DNA of 42,533 nt from positions 1-42,533 of the forward strand of contig CALFIY010000104.1 in the NCBI GenBank assembly GCA_937877595.1. Reading direction: 5' to 3'. Each line of letters begins with the position of its first letter. Within the stretch, counting starts at the first letter, position 1. The notes below the pieces were generated by a model that did not search any database, was not told where the DNA came from, and saw only the letters and a program-made list of their open reading frames with translations. This DNA is from an uncultured Prevotella sp. (GTDB taxonomy: Bacteria > Bacteroidota > Bacteroidia > Bacteroidales > Bacteroidaceae). The translations under genes and the position numbers were made by a program. Shown piece by piece: positions 15,502 to 23,382 of this stretch.

Positions 15502-15999
15502 ATGGAAAGGATGAGAGAAGACTTGAAAGCCACCGTAGCGCAAATCTTGACCCGCTACCTTGAGGCTAACAGCCACCGCAAGACACCGGAGCGCTACGCC
15601 ATACTGGATGCCATTTACGATATTGACGGGCACTTCACGCTTGACGAACTTAGCGACATCCTGTGCAACAAGCGCAGATTTCCTGTTAGCCGCGCTACTC
15701 TCTACAACACCCTGCGACTTTTCATGGAAATACGCCTCGTCACCCGCCACCGTTTTCAGGGGCAGACGAAGTATGAAGCCTGCTATGACAACAACAGCCA
15801 CAGCCACCAGATTTGTACCGTCTGCGGCACTGTAACCGAAATACGCTCACAGCAGGTAAACGACGCTATTACCCACCTGCGTCTTCACAGATTTCGCAGA
15901 GATGGCTTCACCTTATATATATATGGTATATGCAGCAGTTGCCAGGCCAAGATAACACGGCAACGCAATATCACTATACAACAGAAAAAACATAAATAA
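15502..15999 (+). CDS. Fur-family metal-dependent transcriptional regulator
   Basis: A 165-residue Fur-superfamily repressor. The N-terminal winged helix contains RKTPERYAILDAIYDIDGHF, TLDELSDIL and VSRATLYNTLRLFMEIRLV. The dimer/metal domain contains SHSHQICTVCGTVTEI and ICSSCQ, the two CxxC pairs that hold structural zinc. Whether it senses iron, zinc or peroxide (Fur, Zur or PerR) is not clear. ATG 15502 is chosen because the promoter element ends at 15481; ATG 15511 is also possible. purA starts 16 bp after it, so they are co-transcribed. Confidence 0.93.
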   Translation: MERMREDLKATVAQILTRYLEANSHRKTPERYAILDAIYDIDGHFTLDELSDILCNKRRFPVSRATLYNTLRLFMEIRLVTRHRFQGQTKYEACYDNNSHSHQICTVCGTVTEIRSQQVNDAITHLRLHRFRRDGFTLYIYGICSSCQAKITRQRNITIQQKKHK

Positions 16000-16015
16000 T
16001 AATAAGATAACAACG

Positions 16016-17290
16016 ATGAACAACGGAAAGGTAGACGTTCTACTGGGTTTGCAGTGGGGCGACGAAGGAAAGGGCAAAGTGGTAGATGTTCTCACGCCAC
16101 AGTATGATGTCGTGGCTCGCTTCCAAGGCGGCCCCAACGCCGGTCACACTCTTGAATTTGAAGGAGAGAAATACGTGCTGCGCAGCATCCCGTCGGGCAT
16201 CTTCCAGGGAGGCAAAGTGAACATCATCGGAAATGGTGTGGTGCTGGCTCCTGATCTTTTTATGGAAGAAGCAAAGGCTCTGGAAGCCAGTGGCCACGAA
16301 TTGCGCTCTCGCCTGCACATTTCTAAGAAAGCCCATCTGATTATGCCTACCCATAGGGTGCTTGATGCTGCATACGAAGCACAGAAGGGCAAGAACCGCG
16401 TAGGTACTACAGGAAAGGGAATTGGCCCGACGTATACCGACAAGGTGTCGCGCAACGGACTTCGCGTAGGCGACATTCTGGAGAACTTTGAAGAGAAGTA
16501 TGCGGCTGCTAAAGCACGCCACGAAGCAATTCTGCGCTCGCTCAACTACGACTACGACATCAGCGAAACAGAGAAGCGCTGGCTGGAAGGCGTTGAATAT
16601 CTGCGGCAGTTCCCGATTGTAGACTCCGAACACGAGATAGACACGCTGCTGCGCGAAGGGAAAACCATGCTGTGCGAGGGAGCACAGGGCACAATGCTTG
16701 ACGTTGACTTCGGCTCGTATCCATTCGTCACGTCTTCAAATACCATCTGTGCCGGAGCATGCACAGGACTCGGCATAGGGCCAAACAAAATTGGCGACGT
16801 GTACGGCATAATGAAGGCCTACTGCACCAGAGTTGGCGCAGGCCCGTTCCCGACAGAACTTTTTGACGAGACGGGAAAGAAGATACGCGACCTTGGCCAC
16901 GAATACGGCGCAGTGACAGGGCGTGAGCGCCGCTGCGGATGGATAGACCTCGTGGCACTGCGATATGCTATAATGGTGAACGGTGTAACAAAGTTGATTA
17001 TGATGAAGAGCGACGTGCTTGACACATTCACGACAATAAAGGCCTGTGTGGCATACCGACAGAACGGCAAGGAGACATCACGCTTCCCTTACAACATAGA
17101 AGACGGAATAGAACCCGTTTACCGCGAACTTCCCGGCTGGCAAACCGATCTCACAAAAATGACAAGCGAGGAACAGTTGCCTGAGGCATTTAAGCAGTAT
17201 GTGGCATTCCTGGAAGCAGAACTGGAAACACCTATCACGATAATCAGCATCGGTCCGGATCGCGCGCAGACAATCGTAAGGAATGTATAA
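16016..17290 (+). CDS. purA: Adenylosuccinate synthetase
   Basis: PurA joins IMP and aspartate using GTP, the first committed step to AMP. The 424-residue protein has the P-loop GDEGKGKVVD, the GPNAGHTL motif, RVGTTGKGIGPTYTDK, CEGAQGTMLDVDFGSYPFVT, RVGAGPFPTE and TGRERRCGW. It follows the Fur-like gene by 16 bp, and hisS begins at its end (an in-frame ATG even overlaps its stop), so the three form one operon. Confidence 0.98.
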   Translation: MNNGKVDVLLGLQWGDEGKGKVVDVLTPQYDVVARFQGGPNAGHTLEFEGEKYVLRSIPSGIFQGGKVNIIGNGVVLAPDLFMEEAKALEASGHELRSRLHISKKAHLIMPTHRVLDAAYEAQKGKNRVGTTGKGIGPTYTDKVSRNGLRVGDILENFEEKYAAAKARHEAILRSLNYDYDISETEKRWLEGVEYLRQFPIVDSEHEIDTLLREGKTMLCEGAQGTMLDVDFGSYPFVTSSNTICAGACTGLGIGPNKIGDVYGIMKAYCTRVGAGPFPTELFDETGKKIRDLGHEYGAVTGRERRCGWIDLVALRYAIMVNGVTKLIMMKSDVLDTFTTIKACVAYRQNGKETSRFPYNIEDGIEPVYRELPGWQTDLTKMTSEEQLPEAFKQYVAFLEAELETPITIISIGPDRAQTIVRNV

Positions 17291-17303
17291 TCCACAAAAA
17301 GAA

Positions 17304-18680
17304 ATGGCAAAACCAAGCATACCCAAGGGGACACGCGACTTCGGCCCTGTAGAAATGGCCAAGCGCAACTATATCTTCAATACCATCCGCGAGGTGTACA
17401 GCCTGTATGGCTTTCAGCAAATAGAAACACCGTCGATGGAGACCCTGTCGACACTGATGGGAAAATACGGCGAAGAAGGCGACAAACTGCTGTTCAAGAT
17501 ACTCAACAGCGGCGACTTTATGAGCAAGGTAAGCGACGACGAACTTTCGGAGCGCAACGCCCTGCATCTGGCAGCACGCCTTTGCGAGAAAGGACTGCGC
17601 TACGACCTCACCGTGCCGTTCGCCCGCTACGTTGTAATGCACCGCGAAGAGTTGCAGTTGCCCTTTAAACGATATCAGATACAGCCTGTTTGGCGTGCCG
17701 ACAGGCCACAAAAGGGCCGGTATCGTGAGTTCTACCAGTGCGATGCTGATGTAGTGGGAAGCGACTCACTGCTTAACGAGGTAGAACTGATGCAGATTAT
17801 CGACGAGGTCTTCAAGCGCTTTGGCATACGTGTCGTAATAAAAATCAACAACCGCAAGATTCTCTCGGGCATTGCAGAGGTGATAGGTGCAGCCGACAAG
17901 ATGGTGGACATAACAGTTGCTATCGATAAACTCGACAAGATTGGCATTGACAATGTCAACGCAGAACTGCAAAGCAGCGGCCTCAGCGAAGAGCAGATAG
18001 CACGTCTGCAACCCATCATCTTGCTGAAGGGCTCTAACGAAGAGAAACTCAACACCATTGCAGAGGTGCTGAAGGATAGCGAGACTGGAATGACTGGCAT
18101 TGAGGAACTGCGCACGATATTCTCATATCTTAATATTATATCCGAAAACGCTACAACGCCGATAAACTACGAACTGGACCTCACGCTGGCACGCGGCCTC
18201 AACTACTACACCGGTGCCATCTTTGAGGTTAAGGCTCTCGACGTTGAGATGGGCAGCATTACGGGCGGCGGACGCTACGACAATCTTACGGGCATCTTCG
18301 GCATGCCTGGCCTGTCGGGTGTTGGCATTTCCTTTGGAGCCGACAGGATATACGACGTGCTTAACACTCTTGACCTCTACCCCACCGACTCTCTTCAGAG
18401 CACCCAACTGCTCTTCATTAACTTCGGTGAGCGCGAGACAGCCTACTGCATGCCTGTCATCAGCAGTGCAAGAGCCAACGGCATACGCACGGAACTCTAT
18501 CCTGACGCTGCAAAGATGAAGAAACAGATGGGTTATGCCAACACCAAGCAAATTCCCTTTGTCGCAATAGCCGGCGAGGACGAAATAAAGGCTGGAAAGA
18601 TAACGCTGAAAGACATGCTGTCAGGCACACAGCAGTTGCTCTCTCCTGAAGAACTCGTTTCTGTCGTAAGCAACAAGTAA
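17304..18680 (+). CDS. hisS: Histidyl-tRNA synthetase
   Basis: HisRS charges tRNA-His. The 458-residue class II enzyme has motif 1 around FQQIETPSMETLS, motif 2 PVWRADRPQKGRYREFYQCD, the histidine-binding LARGLNYYTGAIFE and motif 3 GGGRYDNLTG, and the C-terminal anticodon-binding domain from about residue 365. ATG 17304 gives the normal start MAKPSIPKGTRDF; an ATG at 17283, overlapping the purA stop by 8 bases, would add seven residues. A strong hairpin follows the gene. Confidence 0.97.
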   Translation: MAKPSIPKGTRDFGPVEMAKRNYIFNTIREVYSLYGFQQIETPSMETLSTLMGKYGEEGDKLLFKILNSGDFMSKVSDDELSERNALHLAARLCEKGLRYDLTVPFARYVVMHREELQLPFKRYQIQPVWRADRPQKGRYREFYQCDADVVGSDSLLNEVELMQIIDEVFKRFGIRVVIKINNRKILSGIAEVIGAADKMVDITVAIDKLDKIGIDNVNAELQSSGLSEEQIARLQPIILLKGSNEEKLNTIAEVLKDSETGMTGIEELRTIFSYLNIISENATTPINYELDLTLARGLNYYTGAIFEVKALDVEMGSITGGGRYDNLTGIFGMPGLSGVGISFGADRIYDVLNTLDLYPTDSLQSTQLLFINFGERETAYCMPVISSARANGIRTELYPDAAKMKKQMGYANTKQIPFVAIAGEDEIKAGKITLKDMLSGTQQLLSPEELVSVVSNK

Positions 18681-18693
18681 CAGATACACAAAG

Positions 18694-18730
18694 AAAAGGC
18701 ATGCATCCCATAACGGAATGCATGCCTTTT
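18694..18730. terminator. Two-way terminator between hisS and the acetylesterase
   Basis: Perfect 13-bp arms (AAAAGGCATGCAT at 18694-18706 and its complement at 18718-18730) with an 11-base loop. The right arm runs into a T-rich stretch, and the left arm gives T's on the other strand, so it serves both convergent genes. Confidence 0.88.
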
Positions 18731-18742
18731 TTGTTATTGCTT

Positions 18743-19588
18743 TCATTTCTGGCCTTCCATAAGGCAGGGCTTATCGTCGGTGCGGTAACGCTGCAAGACA
18801 GGTATTTCCTCACACAACGCATCTGCCAGCAGACGTGCCACCTGATGTGCTCCCCAGATATTGTAATGGGTGTTGTCCTGTCTGCCTTTTGGCAGTGCCG
18901 GATGCTCACCCGGCCGATACCACATGTGCAATTTCTTTGAGCCCTCAACGCCAAGGCCTTGCTCAAGTTGCTCCGTAATTTTGTTAGCATCGACAAAGTG
19001 GACATTCATACGCTTAGCAACATCACGCGGTGCAACACGATACATTCCGTGAGTGTCGATGAGCGAATCGCCCTCTGTCTGGCGCGGCGCATCCTTGAAA
19101 GTGGTGTTGCGCAGAGCCTCATCGTCTCCCTTGGGAACAGCCTTTGCGAAATTACGTCTCACCACAGCATTCATCAGCACAGGGATGCCGCCCTTCTCAC
19201 GTGTCTCCCTGACAAAGCGCGCCAGATTGTAGTCGAAAGTTGAGCCCGGGTCGGTATGGCGATCAGCATTGGGCTTTTCGTCGTTATGTCCGAACTGTAT
19301 TATAACATAGTCGCCCGGCTTTATGCTTTCAACGACTCGCTTCCAGCGTCCTTCGTCAATGAAACTCTTCGACGAGCGGCCATTGACAGCATGATTGTCA
19401 ACCTTTATTACCGTCGAGTCGAAGTAGCATTGCAACGCCATGCCCCACCCTCGCTCTGGCGAGCCTTTGGAAAGGTCTTTCTTGGCAGCCGTGGAGTCGC
19501 CAATGATAAAAATCGTAGTGACAGGACGAGTGGTAAATGCCGTCAGTAGCAATACGGCGCAGACGGCAAACAGCATTTTGGCTTTCAT
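18743..19588 (-). CDS. Secreted SGNH/GDSL hydrolase, CE12-like rhamnogalacturonan acetylesterase
   Basis: A 281-residue exported esterase that probably removes acetyl groups from pectin or a related polysaccharide. After a signal peptide (MKAKMLFAVCAVLLLTAFTT) come block I TIFIIGDSTAAK with the catalytic serine, the glycine and asparagine blocks (NHAVNGRSSKSF, VIIQFGHNDEKP), and the catalytic Asp-His in RQDNTHYNIWGA. The block order and the GDST form fit carbohydrate esterase family 12. It is the third gene of a run starting at rpoD, 14 bp after the previous gene. The exact substrate is inferred from the family only. Confidence 0.9.
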   Translation of the reverse strand: MKAKMLFAVCAVLLLTAFTTRPVTTIFIIGDSTAAKKDLSKGSPERGWGMALQCYFDSTVIKVDNHAVNGRSSKSFIDEGRWKRVVESIKPGDYVIIQFGHNDEKPNADRHTDPGSTFDYNLARFVRETREKGGIPVLMNAVVRRNFAKAVPKGDDEALRNTTFKDAPRQTEGDSLIDTHGMYRVAPRDVAKRMNVHFVDANKITEQLEQGLGVEGSKKLHMWYRPGEHPALPKGRQDNTHYNIWGAHQVARLLADALCEEIPVLQRYRTDDKPCLMEGQK

Positions 19589-19602
19589 GGTATTGTTATT
19601 TT

Positions 19603-20046
19603 TTATTGTTGTTCTTCATTCACCGTAACAGGCTGGAACTTAAAGTCGGCAGAACCGATGTGACGCACTTCGTAGCGTCTCTTCAACTTGGGGGAAGTGT
19701 ATTTGCTGCGAAGTTTTATGAAGCGGCGCTCTGCCTTCTTACGATCAGTGGCAAACATCACAATGCAAACACGATTGGGCTCTGAGCGCGCACTTGACAG
19801 ATACTCCTTCAACTGCGACGAGTAGTGCTCACGTCCCAAGAGAAAACGGGTCTTCGTGTCAACCCACACGCCATGCAATTCCTGTATCTCTGTCATGTAT
19901 ACCACCGAATCCTTGAACGATGCCGCAAATCCGAAGAGATACATTTTGTCTGTCTGCACACGCTTGGCGCAGAGCGACACCGGACAGAAGACAAGCATCA
20001 GTAGTACGAAGAAAAGGGCCTGTAACGATATTCTTTTTAATTTCAT
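19603..20046 (-). CDS. Exported protein of unknown function, coupled to rpoD
   Basis: A 147-residue protein with a signal peptide (SLQALFFVLLMLVFCPVSLCA). The mature part has mixed helices and strands (DKMYLFGFAASFKDSVVYMT, CIVMFATDRKKAERRFIKL) and looks like a small globular periplasmic protein. I recognise no family. Its ATG overlaps the TGA of rpoD by four bases (ATGA), so the two are almost certainly translated together. The CE12-like esterase follows after 14 bp. Confidence 0.85.
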   Translation of the reverse strand: MKLKRISLQALFFVLLMLVFCPVSLCAKRVQTDKMYLFGFAASFKDSVVYMTEIQELHGVWVDTKTRFLLGREHYSSQLKEYLSSARSEPNRVCIVMFATDRKKAERRFIKLRSKYTSPKLKRRYEVRHIGSADFKFQPVTVNEEQQ

Positions 20047-20906
20047 TGTCCAAGATATGCTTTTAATATGTCATTTTTTGTATTACCGCGCAGCCGGCGG
20101 ATGGCTTTCTCCTTTATTTGACGTACGCGCTCGCGCGTGAGACCATATTTCACGCCAATCTCTTCAAGCGTCATTTCCTGTTGATTAATGCCGTAGAAAG
20201 CCTCCACTACCTTACGTTCGCGCTCAGTCAGCATCTGCAAGGCACTGGAAATCTCAGAACGCAGCGACTCTATCACTAATTGTCTGTCTGCCTGAGGCGC
20301 ATCGTCATTTGCCAGCACGTCGAGAAGACTACTCTCCTCGCCATCTGCCAAAGGAGCGTCGACCGAAACATGGCGACCACTTGAGCGCAGCGCTTCATTA
20401 ACCTTGTCCTCAGGAATATCTGTATTCTCAGAAATTTCGCCAGCCGACGGGCGGCGCTCGTTTTCCTGTTCAAAACGGTTCACCTCACGGTTTATCTTGC
20501 TTACAGCACCTACCTGATTGAGGGGCAATCTCACAAGACGACTCTGCTCGGCAATGGCCTGCAAAATGCTTTGTCTTATCCACCAGACAGCATAAGAAAT
20601 GAATTTAAAGCCGCGCGTTTCGTCGAAACGTTCAGCGGCTTTTATCAAACCCAGATTTCCCTCGTTGATAAGGTCTGGCAACGAAAGTCCCTGATTCTGA
20701 TACTGCTTTGCAACAGAGACAACAAATCTCAGATTAGCCTTAGTAAGCCGTTCCAGCGCCTTGCGGTCACCTTTTTTGATGCGCTGGGCCAATTCCACCT
20801 CCTCTTCTATGCCAAGCGGAGTCTCACGCCCTATCTCCTGCAAATACTTTTCAAGCGACTCGCTTTCGCGGTTTGTAATCGACTTTACTATTTTAAGTTG
20901 TCTCAT
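20043..20906 (-). CDS. rpoD: Primary sigma factor of RNA polymerase
   Basis: The housekeeping sigma factor, 287 residues, the short form typical of Bacteroidetes without region 1.1. Region 1.2 is ESESLEKYLQEIGRETPL; region 2 includes NLRFVVSVAKQYQNQGLSLP, DLINEGNLGLIKAAERFDET and FKFISYAVWWIRQSILQAIA; region 3 and region 4 follow, with the helix-turn-helix TLEEIGVKYGLTRERVRQIK. The start ATG 20906 is fixed by a promoter at 20944-20975; an upstream ATG at 20972 lies inside it. It should recognise the TAnnTTTG elements in this window. It overlaps the next gene by four bases. Confidence 0.96.
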   Translation of the reverse strand: MRQLKIVKSITNRESESLEKYLQEIGRETPLGIEEEVELAQRIKKGDRKALERLTKANLRFVVSVAKQYQNQGLSLPDLINEGNLGLIKAAERFDETRGFKFISYAVWWIRQSILQAIAEQSRLVRLPLNQVGAVSKINREVNRFEQENERRPSAGEISENTDIPEDKVNEALRSSGRHVSVDAPLADGEESSLLDVLANDDAPQADRQLVIESLRSEISSALQMLTERERKVVEAFYGINQQEMTLEEIGVKYGLTRERVRQIKEKAIRRLRGNTKNDILKAYLGQ

Positions 20907-20943
20907 GCCATTCTTGATGTGTGAACAGACAAAATGGTTAATG

Positions 20944-20975
20944 CAAAAGTAGCACACTTTTTCTAAACCCACAAA
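20944..20975 (-). promoter_or_regulatory. Promoter of rpoD
   Basis: On the minus strand TTTG (20975-20972), then 20 bp, then TACTTTTG (20951-20944). Both parts and the spacing match the Bacteroidetes consensus. The leader to ATG 20906 is about 30 bases. Confidence 0.8.
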
Positions 20976-21010
20976 TATTTGACATTACAAAAACAAAATA
21001 AATAATTTTT

Positions 21011-21041
21011 TTTGCGTTAAAAATTGTAATTCGTAATTTTG
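21011..21041 (+). promoter_or_regulatory. Promoter of nagB
   Basis: TTTG at 21011-21014, a 19-bp gap, then TAATTTTG at 21034-21041. It lies back to back with the rpoD promoter and excludes the TTG at 21039 as a start codon. Confidence 0.78.
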
Positions 21042-21077
21042 CACGCATTAAACAAACAGTTAAAAACACGTTATCTT

Positions 21078-21860
21078 ATGAGACTAATTATTAGAAAGGA
21101 CTATCAGAGCATGTCCGAATGGGCTGCCGAACACGTCATCAAGCGTATCAACGAAGCAAAACCTACAAGCGAGAAGCCATTCGTACTCGGACTCCCCACA
21201 GGTTCGTCGCCGGAGGGAATGTACGCAGCCTTGGTGAAAGCATATAAGCAGGGCCGCGTATCGTTCAAGAATGTGCTGACCTTCAACATGGACGAATATG
21301 TCGGGCTGCCTGAGGAGCACCCCGAGAGTTACCATTCCTTCATGGCTCGCAACCTGTTTGACCATATTGACTGCCCGAAGGAAAACATCCACATACTCAA
21401 TGGCAATGCCAAAGACCTGGAAGCAGAATGTGAGCACTACGAGGAGATGATAGCAGAGGCTGGAGGCATCGATCTCTTTATCGGAGGCATCGGCCCCGAC
21501 GGCCACATTGCCTTCAACGAGCCTTTCAGCAGTCTTACAAGTCGCACGAGAGTGAAGACACTCACTACAGACACCATCATAGCCAACTCACGATTCTTTG
21601 AAGGCGACGTGAACAAGGTGCCACAGCACGCTCTCACTGTTGGCGTTGGCACAGTGATGGATGCGCGCGAGGTTATGATTCTCGTCAATGGCCACCACAA
21701 GGCGCGCGCATTGAAGGCCGCCGTGGAAGGTGCCGTGACACATGAGTGGACTATCTCTGCTCTGCAGATGCATCGCCACGGTATCATCGTAGCCGACGAG
21801 CCTGCCACAGACGAACTGAAAGTAGCCACTTACAAGTACTTCAAGGACATAGAAAGATAG
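21078..21860 (+). CDS. nagB: Glucosamine-6-phosphate deaminase
   Basis: NagB converts glucosamine-6-phosphate to fructose-6-phosphate and ammonia, feeding amino sugars into glycolysis. The 260-residue protein has the phosphate loop LGLPTGSSPEGMY, the catalytic aspartate region FNMDEYVGLP and the active-site GGIGPDGHIAFNEP with the catalytic histidine and glutamate, then ALTVGVGTVMDAREV. The length is normal for the short form. It has its own promoter; no nagA or transporter gene is next to it. Confidence 0.96.
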   Translation: MRLIIRKDYQSMSEWAAEHVIKRINEAKPTSEKPFVLGLPTGSSPEGMYAALVKAYKQGRVSFKNVLTFNMDEYVGLPEEHPESYHSFMARNLFDHIDCPKENIHILNGNAKDLEAECEHYEEMIAEAGGIDLFIGGIGPDGHIAFNEPFSSLTSRTRVKTLTTDTIIANSRFFEGDVNKVPQHALTVGVGTVMDAREVMILVNGHHKARALKAAVEGAVTHEWTISALQMHRHGIIVADEPATDELKVATYKYFKDIER

Positions 21861-21895
21861 TTTGCGCTTTTTGACAGAGGTCAAGAAACAGCGGT

Positions 21896-21907
21896 GTTTG
21901 CGCAAAC
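21896..21907. promoter_or_regulatory. 12-bp palindrome, possible operator
   Basis: GTTTGCGCAAAC is a perfect palindrome with a central CG, placed 15 bp before the -33 TTG of the next gene's promoter. Part of it (TTTGCGC) also occurs at 21861-21867, just after nagB. Its shape resembles LacI-type operators, but no binding protein can be named. Confidence 0.4.
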
Positions 21908-21921
21908 AAACGCAAAAAATC

Positions 21922-21952
21922 TTGTAGTGTACCCCTTTTCGCTATACCTTTG
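21922..21952 (+). promoter_or_regulatory. Promoter of the small exported protein
   Basis: TTG at 21922-21924, a 20-bp gap, then TACCTTTG at 21945-21952. The leader to ATG 22044 is about 85 bases. Confidence 0.72.
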
Positions 21953-22043
21953 CATCGTCAATCAGTCAAGAAAACAGGATAACAACAGGCTGATAATGAC
22001 TAAAGGATAACATTATTTATTAAGAAAAGAAAGGGTAACTATT

Positions 22044-22403
22044 ATGAAAAGATTGTTTTTTGCAGCCGCCGCATTGATGAGTTTTACACTCTCATTTGCT
22101 GAGAATGACAACACCAGCGCAACTGACAATGCCGAAATATACGACATGTCGGTGAACATGGAAAAACTTGGCATGGTACTGGAACTCAACGACGACCAGA
22201 AGGAGAGCGTAGCAGAGATTCACAGGACATTCTGCGCCGAAATGATGTTTGCTACACATTATGGCAAGGACGAGCGTGACTCCCGTGTTGAAAACGCCAT
22301 CAAGAAAGACCTCAGTTACATGCACTATGTGCTGAGCCGCAAGCAGTTTAAGAAGTATGCTACTCTGCTGAACCTCACCCTCACCAACAGAGGACTGAAG
22401 TAA
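22044..22403 (+). CDS. Small exported protein of unknown function
   Basis: A 119-residue protein with a clear signal peptide (MKRLFFAAAALMSFTLSFA). The mature 100 residues are mostly helical: MEKLGMVLELNDDQKESVAE, a middle with the FCAEMMFATHYGKDERDS segment, and a C-terminal LSRKQFKKYATLLNLTL. The phrase LNDDQKESVAEIH and the ending with a K-Q-F-x-K-Y pattern recall Spy/LTxxQ-like helical periplasmic proteins, but this is only a resemblance. It stands alone between its own promoter and a terminator. Confidence 0.85.
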   Translation: MKRLFFAAAALMSFTLSFAENDNTSATDNAEIYDMSVNMEKLGMVLELNDDQKESVAEIHRTFCAEMMFATHYGKDERDSRVENAIKKDLSYMHYVLSRKQFKKYATLLNLTLTNRGLK

Positions 22404-22442
22404 GAGCAGGGACATTAAATCAGTAAAAAAGGAAAAAATTTC

Positions 22443-22471
22443 AAGCCATCGCCTATTTTTGGCGATGGCTT
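22443..22471 (+). terminator. Terminator after the small exported protein
   Basis: An 11-bp perfect GC-rich stem (AAGCCATCGCC with GGCGATGGCTT) and a 7-base loop, followed by CTTTG. Its end lies next to the -33 part of the following promoter. Confidence 0.8.
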
Positions 22472-22472
22472 C

Positions 22473-22504
22473 TTTGTTGCAGAGAGGAAAAATGCGTATT
22501 TTTG
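22473..22504 (+). promoter_or_regulatory. Promoter of the M48 protease/mfd operon
   Basis: TTTG at 22473-22476, a 20-bp gap, then TATTTTTG at 22497-22504. The leader to ATG 22540 is about 28 bases; this excludes the ATG/TTG starts further upstream. Confidence 0.78.
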
Positions 22505-22539
22505 CACGCAACAAGAACATAAGACAACACTTACAAACG

Positions 22540-23382
22540 ATGAAACACACACGACTGCTACTGCTCGCTATGATGTCGTTCGTACTCATAGCATGCGGAA
22601 CAACCTCCACGGTACCCATAACTGGTAGAAAGCAAAACCTGATAGTAAGCGACGAACAGGTGCTGAGCCTAAGCAACCAGCAGTATCAAGAATACATGAG
22701 GACAGCAAAGGCGTCGACCGACGCCACAAACACTGCAATGGTGAAGAGAGTGGGCCAACGGCTGGCCGAGGCTGTGGTCAGTTATCTCAACTCTAACGGA
22801 TTAGGCTCTGAGGTAAGCCAATACCAATGGGAATTCAATCTCGTACAGGACACCCAAATCAATGCCTTCTGCATGCCCGGAGGAAAGATTGTGGTCTACG
22901 AGGGACTGCTACCCGTGACCAACGACGAAGCATCGCTGGCCATCGTACTCGGACACGAGATAGCCCATGCAGTGGCTAAACACTCCGCAGAGAGACTCAG
23001 CAATGCCTACAAGCAGCAGTACGGACTGGCCATACTTGGCACCGTGGCACAAGGAGCAGGCATGAGCGACGACTGGGTACAGTTGGGAGCCACCGTGATT
23101 GGCGTAGGTGCCCAGGCATGGTCGTCTGGTTTTTCGCGCAAACAGGAAAGCGAAGCAGACCACATGGGCATCGTCTTCGCAGCAATAGCAGGCTATAATC
23201 CAAGCACCGCCATCACCTTCTGGCAGAGAATGTCGTCGGCCACAGGCGGAGGCTCTTCGTCTATATTCAGCGACCATCCTACCGACGCCACGCGCATACA
23301 GCAGATACAGGGATGGCTGCCCGAGGCCATGCAATATTATACCGTGAGCATGGCTAAGCAGAAACAGGCCTCCAAGAAATGA
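22540..23382 (+). CDS. M48-family metalloprotease lipoprotein
   Basis: A 280-residue zinc metalloprotease of the M48 family (LoiP/BepA type), tethered to a membrane by a lipid. The N-terminus has a lipoprotein signal with lipobox LIAC followed by GTTSTVPITGRKQ, the usual start of this group. The zinc motif HEIAHAVAKH is at about residue 138, and the third zinc ligand lies in KQESEADHMG. It likely degrades misfolded envelope proteins. The stop overlaps the mfd start by four bases (ATGA), so the two genes are translationally coupled even though their roles differ. Confidence 0.94.
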   Translation: MKHTRLLLLAMMSFVLIACGTTSTVPITGRKQNLIVSDEQVLSLSNQQYQEYMRTAKASTDATNTAMVKRVGQRLAEAVVSYLNSNGLGSEVSQYQWEFNLVQDTQINAFCMPGGKIVVYEGLLPVTNDEASLAIVLGHEIAHAVAKHSAERLSNAYKQQYGLAILGTVAQGAGMSDDWVQLGATVIGVGAQAWSSGFSRKQESEADHMGIVFAAIAGYNPSTAITFWQRMSSATGGGSSSIFSDHPTDATRIQQIQGWLPEAMQYYTVSMAKQKQASKK

